From contig JBBRGG010000035.1 of the NCBI GenBank assembly GCA_038240875.1, positions 1 through 19,315 on the forward strand: a stretch of DNA of 19,315 nt, given 5' to 3'. The DNA is from JBBRGG01 sp038240875. Its GTDB lineage: Bacteria; Planctomycetota; Phycisphaerae; Phycisphaerales; UBA1924. Below, piece by piece: positions 13,384 to 19,315 of this stretch. The notes below the pieces were generated by a model. The model was not told the DNA's origin, made no database searches, and was given only the letters and a program-made list of their open reading frames with translations. The position numbers and the translations under genes were made by a program. The first letter of the stretch is position 1, and every line of letters begins with the position of its first letter.

Positions 13384-16133
13384 GCCGAACCTCCCGCCGA
13401 ACCGCCCGCAGCTTGCGCGCTGGCGCTGGTTGTTTCACCGCGTGCTACGGCCTCAACTCGAACCGGCCTCACGTACGTTCCCGCCAACACCTGCGCGCGA
13501 ATCTTTGCCGACTCACGCTTCACCAGCAAAGGCTTCACATAAAAAGCCCACGGAATTCCAAGAGAAATCAGCATTGCGCCAAACGCAATCACGTGAATAC
13601 CCGGGTTGTTTCCCACGCCCAGAATCGTGAACTTCGCGTGTGGCGCCTTCAACAACCCGCGGTCCACCATCGCCTGCGACTCATCCCACCCAACCCGATC
13701 CCACCCCGCCTGGCTTAATTTATACTGATGTGGCGATAACCCCGACATTAGCCGAAGTCCAAGATTCTCAACCCATGTCCGCTCAGGGCTCCAGTGGTAC
13801 GGAGCCGTCAATGGCGTGTTCAACCGTGTCACATGCTCAAACTGATCAAAGCTCTTATCCGTCGGCGTGACTCGAATGATCGATTGATAATCTCTAGGCG
13901 CGCCGCGATGGTCATACGCCAACATCTGAAAGTCCACCAACTTCAACTCAAAGTTCGGGAACTGGTGCTGATGCCGCCCGAATGCAAGGCGCACCACCCG
14001 CGACCCAGGCAGCGTCACCGACCGCGACGTGCTCAGCCCATCGCCCATGTACTTGTTAAAGGGCAGCCACAACACACGCTTAAACTCTGCATCATCCGGC
14101 CCCGCAGGCCCACTCTCAACCCGCACCTCAACTGCCATCATCGCTTTGTCGTGCGTGCCCACAAACTGCTTCTCACGATCGCGACCAGCAACCTGCGTTG
14201 GCCGATCTACTCGTGCTGCCCGCGCGTACTTCTCGCCAACACGCAGGCCCAGCTTGATCTCTTGCTTTGAGCCCATCGTGCCTAATAGATCGTGCACCCA
14301 TTCCCCAGGCAATCCCGCTTCATCCGCGTTGCCCGGTTCCAGCCCCGAATACGTCCGCACCGAGCCATCAGGAAGCCGAATGCTTGCTCTGGTAGTTCCA
14401 GCCCCGACGCCAGTCCCCTCGCTAACAGCAGGCTCATCGATATGCACCGCAAGATGATCCGTCTCGATCAGCGCAACCCGGATAGCCGGATCCGTCGGCC
14501 CACGCCGAGGCATGCCACTGGGCGCAACGTCATCGGGGTCGAGATCCTGATTAATCTGTGGGAACCGCGCATACACCCATCGATCAACGCGCTTTCCTTC
14601 AGGGTTCTTGATGCGAACAACCACCATCGCGCTGCTGCTATTCTCAAACCCCTTAGTAATAATCGGGAAAATCGGCGTGCTCGAAAGCTGCTGCACGTCA
14701 AAGGCATATCCACCAAAATCAAACGCCTCTCCCATCCGAATGGGAACGACCTTTCGCAGCGTTTCGCCGCCGGTCGTCGATGGAATCTCAACAATCAGCG
14801 CGTGCTTGGTCCCCTGTGGCACAACCGTCGTCACATCGCGCCAACGCTCTTCGCTCATGCCTAGGTTCACGCCCAGCGTGTACTCGATGGACAAAATCGG
14901 GTTGTTCTCACCATCCATCGTCGTCGCAACTCGATCTTTAGGCAGGAACGGCGCAAGCGTGAACACATATGCTGGCTTGCGATAATCCGATACGCCCGTC
15001 TTGTCCGCGACCCCGCTGTGCAAGTACACCAGCCGAAGTGGCCCCTCATCTTGCGTCGGCGGGATATCTGCCATTCGCGGATCGGTCAAAGGCACCCAAT
15101 CCGTCTCCACCTTTGCGTACGCCGCGTACCCAACTATGCGGAACCGAAGATCCGGATCAACCGTTGATTGCTCCGGTGGCGGCTGGATCACATCCAGCGA
15201 CAAATTTCGTGGGACTATCTTTCGACCTTCTTGATCCACCAGCCAAAGCCTCTCGCGACCGCTCTTCTCCCACGCCGTTTCCGTACCTAGTACACCGAGG
15301 TCGTAATCGTTGTACCGAGGCACGCCTTCCAAAGGCCTTTGTTCCCAGCCACGGTATTGATCCACATAGAGCGACACCGTCGTGTTGTCATAAAACACAA
15401 ACTGATGTGAACCAACTGAAGGCATGCCACTTGTTGGGTTGACTTCTCCAGCGAGCAGCAGCGTGTCCCCTTCCTTCTTAAGCCCGTTGTAGTAAACACT
15501 TCCCAGCGCGATCGTCACGATGCCGCTGTGCACCGTGAGCACGCCGATGTTCTTGAAGTTGAACTCAATGCGTCGAACCGTTGCTGTCACCATGTTGACG
15601 ACAAACAGCCCAAGCATGAGCGACATGGGCCACCACGCGTAATACTCAAGCTCCGACATCTCTATGCCAGGCAGTCTGCGAAGCGTCGTCGCAGCATACT
15701 TCTCGCAAAATTCCGCGAAGAAACGCACGCCATTCTGGTTTACCGGGTCATAAAGAAGCGATGGCCAGACATAATTCTGCCATGCAACTACAGCGAATGG
15801 AATCAATGCAATTGCGCCTAAGAACGTGACGACAAATCGTGCCCCACGTGGCGAACCTCGCAGCAGCCGTCGAACAAGCACAACAGGCAACCCTGCAAGC
15901 ACAAGTACCGCGAGTACAAAGCTGAGTGCATAGACCACGTAGGTTGGAATGAGCGCGAGCATGCCGATAGGAATGCTCGCAGAGATGCCATACGCCGCAA
16001 CCCCGGCGAGAAAGCAAATCGCAAGCGGAATTGATGAGAACGCGCGAAGCAATATCTTCGCGGGCAAGGCCCACTTTGGAAAGTTTGCGTTATCCCACGC
16101 CTTGCTGCGACGCCACTTCTCGCTCATGATCAC
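13380..16133 (-). CDS. resB: Cytochrome c biogenesis protein ResB (CcsB-like)
   Basis: This encodes 917 residues and is the partner of CcsA in system II heme attachment. Hydrophobic segments lie at about 30-58, 62-88, 98-118, 168-186 and 197-215, followed by a very long extracytoplasmic region (about 216-845). A last span at about 850-885 carries NNPGIHVIAFGAMLISLGIPWAF, which fits the ResB C-terminus. NFKNIGVLTVHSGIVTIALGS (about 192-212, His202) matches the conserved 'H-G' span of ResB. The family is usually about 450-650 residues, so this soluble domain is long. A Gly/Ala/Ser tail ends the protein and overlaps ccsA by four bases. ATG 16133 and ATG 16127 are both possible starts; neither has a strong Shine-Dalgarno. 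The pair implies the cell makes periplasmic c-type cytochromes. Confidence 0.88.
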   Translation of the reverse strand: MIMSEKWRRSKAWDNANFPKWALPAKILLRAFSSIPLAICFLAGVAAYGISASIPIGMLALIPTYVVYALSFVLAVLVLAGLPVVLVRRLLRGSPRGARFVVTFLGAIALIPFAVVAWQNYVWPSLLYDPVNQNGVRFFAEFCEKYAATTLRRLPGIEMSELEYYAWWPMSLMLGLFVVNMVTATVRRIEFNFKNIGVLTVHSGIVTIALGSVYYNGLKKEGDTLLLAGEVNPTSGMPSVGSHQFVFYDNTTVSLYVDQYRGWEQRPLEGVPRYNDYDLGVLGTETAWEKSGRERLWLVDQEGRKIVPRNLSLDVIQPPPEQSTVDPDLRFRIVGYAAYAKVETDWVPLTDPRMADIPPTQDEGPLRLVYLHSGVADKTGVSDYRKPAYVFTLAPFLPKDRVATTMDGENNPILSIEYTLGVNLGMSEERWRDVTTVVPQGTKHALIVEIPSTTGGETLRKVVPIRMGEAFDFGGYAFDVQQLSSTPIFPIITKGFENSSSAMVVVRIKNPEGKRVDRWVYARFPQINQDLDPDDVAPSGMPRRGPTDPAIRVALIETDHLAVHIDEPAVSEGTGVGAGTTRASIRLPDGSVRTYSGLEPGNADEAGLPGEWVHDLLGTMGSKQEIKLGLRVGEKYARAARVDRPTQVAGRDREKQFVGTHDKAMMAVEVRVESGPAGPDDAEFKRVLWLPFNKYMGDGLSTSRSVTLPGSRVVRLAFGRHQHQFPNFELKLVDFQMLAYDHRGAPRDYQSIIRVTPTDKSFDQFEHVTRLNTPLTAPYHWSPERTWVENLGLRLMSGLSPHQYKLSQAGWDRVGWDESQAMVDRGLLKAPHAKFTILGVGNNPGIHVIAFGAMLISLGIPWAFYVKPLLVKRESAKIRAQVLAGTYVRPVRVEAVARGETTSASAQAAGGSAGGSA

Positions 16134-16185
16134 TCATTTCAGATCAGGTATCCGAATCCTTGTTAAAACTCTGACATGCCTTTAG

Positions 16186-16196
16186 GTACTTTGTAC
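16186..16196. promoter_or_regulatory. Small inverted repeat upstream of resB
   Basis: GTAC-TTT-GTAC lies about 55-65 bp upstream of the resB start, in the 190-bp AT-rich gap after the amidohydrolase gene. That gap is the likely site of a promoter for resB-ccsA. No box pair is convincing. Confidence 0.25.
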
Positions 16197-16323
16197 TGTA
16201 TTTGTGTCGTCTTTATACCGTTGTTGTGCCGGCATGTTTGATACATTCATCGTGCTGACTACCTAGTGCCCATAGCCCGTATATCAATTAACTGTACGTT
16301 AAAAACAATGAGTTAGATGCCGT

Positions 16324-17871
16324 TTACGTGTGCAAATTGGTAATTTTTCGCGTCTGACAAGAATTATTCCCGCGTAACAGAAGTTGGGGGACCGCGCTGA
16401 ACGCGTTAAGCTCAACTCCGACGACCCCTGCCAATATGTTTCCCTCGGCGAAAATGTAAGAGTTTTCATCAAGCCCGAGCGCCCGGGCACCCAATGTGGT
16501 CATCATAGCAATAGCTTTCATTGGGTCCAGGCCATCACGCGACTGCAAGAGTCTTGCATCGTAGATCGGCGTGAGTACCGAAGTGGTGTTGTGCAATGAA
16601 GTTGTGGCGTCTTTGCTGCTTGCCGACACAGGTGCAAGGTTGATGATCGAGTCGGTGCCGAGCGCAACATCAATTCCTAAGGACATGATATCAAGATACT
16701 TATGTTGACCCATCAACGCAGGCGCGTTAAAGTATGCGCTCGCGCGCGGACAGTACACGAGCGTGATGTCAGGCCCGATTCCCGCGCGGGCGCGGTGCGC
16801 AAGTTGTTCCAGCACAACAAGATCGGCATCGCTCACGTCGTTGCAATGCACCAGCAGCCAGCGCACCGGGTTGGTGATGCGCACGTTGGCAATCGCCGCG
16901 GCAAAATGTGCTATCGGCGTAAGTACTTGTCCAAACTCGGCTTCCAGCCCATGTGACCAGATGCCAAGCTCTTCCAAAAGCACTCGGCAAGGCCCTTGGC
17001 ACTGGGCTACAAATTGCCTTTCGTCAAGCGTTTCGGCAACGTGTGTGCACAGTGTAAGCCCATGCAAAGAAGCAATTTGCAACGCATGGGCAAGTGACGC
17101 TGGCCCGATAGTGTTGATCGCGTGTGGCGACAACCCCGCATGTGCCGCGTAACCAGACGTAAGGACTTCATTAACAGCAACTTGCATGCGGATTCGAGAG
17201 AAGTCTTCCGTTGCGCCGATGGCGAAGTATTCGAGGAAGCCCACACCACCAAGTCCTGATTCTGCAAGAGTTTGGATCGCGATTGCCGACGGCTTGCCCA
17301 GGACCGCGCCGCTGATGTCGCCAACCGCAACTACTCCACCAGCAAGGCTTTGCGCAATACCCAAGCGAACCGAATCGGCGATTGTGTTGGCGTCGATTGC
17401 GCGACGCTGGCGAACGAGCGAGATAAAGCTTTGGAAGACGTGTTGGTATCGCTCGTAAATTGTTTCTTCAGATAGACTTACGTCTGCTTCCGGGAATGGC
17501 GGCTGGTACCCGACATGTGTCAGATCAAGATGCGTGTGCGCGTTCACTATGCCTGGGATGATTGCCTGATCGCTGAACGTACACTTTAAGGCATCCTTAA
17601 ATGCTTGATGGCCTTGGACTTGGGTAGGACTGCCCACAGCCAGCACGCGAAGCGATCGCATCGAAGGCACGTCCCAACCCAGCGTAACTTTAGTATCTGC
17701 ATTGCTTTGCGCAGGGCCCACTTCAAGAAGTAAGCTGCCTGGTCGAAGCATTTTTTTCGCATCGCCAATTGTCGGCGCCGTAAGGCACACCACGCACGCT
17801 GCGGTCGGCAACGAATGGAACGGCAGCTCTGCAAGTGGCGAAGTGTGCTTGTCGTGCGTGTTCAACAGCAA
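16324..17871 (-). CDS. Metal-dependent amidohydrolase, probable deaminase
   Basis: This protein of up to 515 residues has the amidohydrolase fold of the cytosine-deaminase/ATZ-TRZ group. After an N-terminal beta region, PGIVNAHTHLDL supplies the metal ligands H112 and H114. CTHVAET supplies H277 and the catalytic Glu280, VHCNDVS has H342, and ALGTDSI has D407. The segments GLSPHAI (about 247) and YCPRASAYFN (about 373) also fit. The His-x-x-Glu pattern favours deamination of a purine-, pyrimidine- or adenosine-like substrate, as in MtaD/SAH deaminase or aminodeoxyfutalosine deaminase; I cannot choose. There is no signal peptide, so it should be cytoplasmic. The longest frame starts at TTG 17871, two codons after an in-frame TAG, with no clear ribosome-binding site, so the exact start is unsure. 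It precedes resB by 190 bp on the same strand. Confidence 0.87.
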   Translation of the reverse strand: MLLNTHDKHTSPLAELPFHSLPTAACVVCLTAPTIGDAKKMLRPGSLLLEVGPAQSNADTKVTLGWDVPSMRSLRVLAVGSPTQVQGHQAFKDALKCTFSDQAIIPGIVNAHTHLDLTHVGYQPPFPEADVSLSEETIYERYQHVFQSFISLVRQRRAIDANTIADSVRLGIAQSLAGGVVAVGDISGAVLGKPSAIAIQTLAESGLGGVGFLEYFAIGATEDFSRIRMQVAVNEVLTSGYAAHAGLSPHAINTIGPASLAHALQIASLHGLTLCTHVAETLDERQFVAQCQGPCRVLLEELGIWSHGLEAEFGQVLTPIAHFAAAIANVRITNPVRWLLVHCNDVSDADLVVLEQLAHRARAGIGPDITLVYCPRASAYFNAPALMGQHKYLDIMSLGIDVALGTDSIINLAPVSASSKDATTSLHNTTSVLTPIYDARLLQSRDGLDPMKAIAMMTTLGARALGLDENSYIFAEGNILAGVVGVELNAFSAVPQLLLRGNNSCQTRKITNLHT

Positions 17872-17915
17872 AGGCTAGCCCGGCTTTTGGTTGAGTGTAG
17901 AAGGCGGCACGCGAA

Positions 17916-17975
17916 TCAAGTCTATCGCGACGGCATTCATGCGAGGCGTAGGCACAGGTCGATAGAGACACTTGA
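17916..17975. promoter_or_regulatory. Long imperfect inverted repeat
   Basis: TCAAGTCTATCGCGAC at 17916-17931 can pair with GTCGATAGAGACACTTGA at 17958-17975, with small bulges (matching blocks TCAAGT and CTATCG) and a 26-base loop. It could be an RNA structure in the amidohydrolase leader or a binding site. No known family is recognised. Confidence 0.3.
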
Positions 17976-18146
17976 ATAACGCACGGCGTGTGGCGAGCGC
18001 ATCGCGCTACACTGGGCACAGAAGGCTAGAAGCTTCGGTATCGGCAGTGATACGTAACTGTTAGCATCGAACGAAAGTAATTGGCCCGGCTTAGGATGAG
18101 CTGCGGCTTAAGCACGATGATTTGGGTGAACAATCGCATCGACGGT

Positions 18147-18152
18147 AAGGAG
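18147..18152 (+). promoter_or_regulatory. Ribosome-binding site that sets the OmpA-like start
   Basis: AAGGAG is six bases from ATG 18159. The ATG 26 codons upstream has nothing similar. Confidence 0.8.
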
Positions 18153-18158
18153 CAGGAT

Positions 18159-19112
18159 ATGGCAACGGCTCAGCACGCGCGGTCCAACAGCGCAGGTATG
18201 ACATATATGACAGCACGAAACGGCAAGGCGACGATCCTCGGCATGATGGCGGCGATCGTGATGTTGAGCGGCTTGCTGGGCGGGTGCGTGGGTCAGGGGA
18301 ACTACGACAACCTGTACACGATGAACCGCCGTCTTCAGGAGCGTAACAGCGAGCTTGAGCGTGAACGCGACGAGTCTCGCGCTTCGCTCTCGATGCTGCA
18401 GAGCCGTTCGGGTACGGGTGAGGGCGCGTTGTCGGAATTGCAGAGGAGGTTGCTCGAAGCCGAGCGGCAGCGAGATCAGGCGATGCGCGATTTCGCTGAT
18501 CTTCAGAACAAGCTTGCAGGGTTGCAGTTTGGACCGGTCGATGCGGACACAGACGAATTGCTGCGCAGGCTTGCCAACGAGTATCCGGATCTGATCAAGT
18601 ATGACTCTGCGCGAGGAATGCTGCGGTTTGCCAGCGATTTGACATTTGACTCGGGCTCCGCAGTGGTGCGAAATGATGCCAAACCAGCGATTCAGGCGCT
18701 CGCGCGGATTTTGAACACTGCTTCGGCGTCAACGTATGAAGTAGTCTTTGAAGGGCACACCGATAGCCAGCGTATCAGCAAGGAAAGCACGCGTCGCTTG
18801 CACCCGACCAACCGATACCTGTCGGTGCACCGCTCGATTGCAGTGATTGATGAATTAATTGGCCAGAACGTCAACCCAGGACGCATGATGGCGGCGGGTT
18901 GGGGTGAGTTCCGCCCTACGGTTGCGAATAACCCAGGTGGGAACACGGCTCAGAATCGCCGGGTTGAGATCTTCCTCGCCAAGTCGTCGCACAGCGCGGA
19001 TGCGGCGGAGTTTGTAGCACCGACTGATGGTGCGAGTGGGAACTTGAAAAACACGATGAGGAGCCCGGATCGTCAGTCGCCGCCCCCCAGACCAGTTGAT
19101 GTGACGAAGTAA
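18159..19112 (+). CDS. OmpA/MotB-like peptidoglycan-binding lipoprotein
   Basis: The start is ATG 18159, chosen for its AAGGAG. The 317-residue protein has a long basic N-terminus, a hydrophobic core at about 26-40 and a lipobox LGGC with Cys43, so it is probably lipidated. A charged coiled coil follows at about 50-121. The OmpA C-terminal domain spans about 155-275: LTFDSGSAVV, FEGHTDS with Asp202, PTNRYLSVHRS, then NRRVEIFL with Arg267/Arg268. The Asp and Arg are the residues that in OmpA grip diaminopimelate of peptidoglycan. The PTN-LS--R spacing is closer to MotB than to Pal. A Ser/Pro-rich tail ends the protein. It should tether a membrane to the cell wall. No motor or Tol gene is nearby, so a flagellar role is not supported. 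It is followed at once by a repeat array and a terminator. Confidence 0.88.
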   Translation: MATAQHARSNSAGMTYMTARNGKATILGMMAAIVMLSGLLGGCVGQGNYDNLYTMNRRLQERNSELERERDESRASLSMLQSRSGTGEGALSELQRRLLEAERQRDQAMRDFADLQNKLAGLQFGPVDADTDELLRRLANEYPDLIKYDSARGMLRFASDLTFDSGSAVVRNDAKPAIQALARILNTASASTYEVVFEGHTDSQRISKESTRRLHPTNRYLSVHRSIAVIDELIGQNVNPGRMMAAGWGEFRPTVANNPGGNTAQNRRVEIFLAKSSHSADAAEFVAPTDGASGNLKNTMRSPDRQSPPPRPVDVTK

Positions 19113-19117
19113 GAAGA

Positions 19118-19165
19118 AGTGGCATAGTGGCATAATGGCATAGTGGCATAGTGGCATAGTGAAAT
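19118..19165. repeat. Six tandem 8-bp units (AGTGGCAT)
   Basis: Four exact copies of AGTGGCAT and one with a single change (third copy) are followed by a degenerate sixth. The array begins five bases after the OmpA-like stop codon and lies directly before the terminator stem, so it is within the transcribed 3' end. Confidence 0.95.
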
Positions 19166-19173
19166 GCAGCAAC

Positions 19174-19202
19174 ACGAGCTCTTTTCGAAGAGCTCGTTTT
19201 TT
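19174..19202 (+). terminator. Rho-independent terminator with TTCG loop
   Basis: Arms ACGAGCTCTT (19174-19183) and AAGAGCTCGT (19188-19197) form a perfect 10-bp stem closed by TTCG, the very stable UUCG tetraloop in RNA. Six Ts run from 19197. It terminates the OmpA-like gene. Confidence 0.96.
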
Positions 19203-19236
19203 ATTTAGAGATTCGGAAGGCAAAAAATCAAACACA

Positions 19237-19315
19237 AGAGGCACAGAGGCACAGAGGCACAGAGGCACAGAGGCACAGAGGCACAGAGGCACAGAGGCAC
19301 AGAGGCACAGAGGCA
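19237..19315. repeat. About ten tandem 8-bp units (AGAGGCAC), cut by the window end
   Basis: Nine exact copies and most of a tenth of AGAGGCAC run to the last base, so the true copy number is unknown. It starts 35 bp after the terminator. On the opposite strand the unit reads GTGCCTCT. Confidence 0.97.

Larger units (their letters stand above)
17872..18158. other. Divergent intergenic region
   Basis: The region separates the leftward amidohydrolase and rightward OmpA-like genes. It holds a long imperfect inverted repeat at 17916-17975 and the ribosome-binding site at 18147. A frame open from 18081 is the upstream extension of the OmpA-like gene and is not supported as coding. Confidence 0.45.

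Noticed and set aside
18159..19112. MotB flagellar stator or Pal
   Set aside because: There is a lipobox rather than a MotB transmembrane plug, no motA neighbour and no tol genes, so only the general OmpA/MotB-like call is kept.
18855..19292. Minus-strand frame with a PLCLCASV repeat protein
   Set aside because: The repetitive peptide is just translation of the 8-bp tandem arrays, continued through the terminator and the end of the OmpA-like gene.
19118..19315. CRISPR array
   Set aside because: The units are 8 bp in direct contact with no spacers, so these are simple tandem repeats.

Overview
The window looks like chromosomal DNA of a planctomycete, most likely from the Phycisphaerae side of the phylum. 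Four things point there. There is a small protein of the Planctomycetes/Verrucomicrobia-restricted TIGR04138 type. There is a small cluster of prepilins ending in the 'NP-NG ... GW-YD--TG' pattern I associate with this superphylum. An excisionase-type helix-turn-helix is fused to a receiver. Short tandem repeats occur around transcription terminators. Coding sequence is moderately GC-rich by eye. I ran no database search, so the taxonomy is an inference.

Layout. (1) 1-1447, minus: a MoxR/Mg-chelatase-type AAA+ ATPase whose 3' end lies beyond the window. (2) 1840-3408, plus: a secreted esterase-like alpha/beta hydrolase. (3) 3539-4117, minus: a response regulator with an N-terminal excisionase/BldC-like HTH. 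(4) 4118-4982: a long, AT-richer divergent intergenic region with two copies of a 10-bp palindrome. (5) 4983-7268, plus: an exported HEAT-like repeat protein that appears to carry a degenerate CheY-like domain, ended by a strong terminator. (6) 7269-10590, plus: a structured leader, then three type IV/type II-like (pseudo)pilins interleaved with two single-span membrane proteins of unknown function. (7) 10774-11163, minus: the TIGR04138-type protein. (8) 11365-16133, minus: a ccsA-resB pair with translational overlap, i.e. system II cytochrome c biogenesis, both proteins having large extracytoplasmic parts. (9) 16324-17871, minus: a metal-dependent amidohydrolase of the cytosine-deaminase/ATZ-TRZ type. 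(10) 18159-19112, plus: an OmpA/MotB-like peptidoglycan-anchored lipoprotein, followed by a UUCG-loop terminator set between two different 8-bp tandem repeat arrays.

How the genes fit together. The common theme is the cell envelope: heme attachment to periplasmic c-type cytochromes (ResB/CcsA), pilin-like fibre subunits without their assembly machine, a peptidoglycan-binding lipoprotein, a secreted hydrolase and an exported repeat protein. Clear Shine-Dalgarno sequences set several starts downstream of the longest possible ORF: 4117 (minus), and 4983 (GTG), 7757 and 18159 (plus). The most unusual items are the exported receiver-like domain, the paired palindromes between the regulator and that gene, and the short tandem repeats, which share a core and lie beside terminators.
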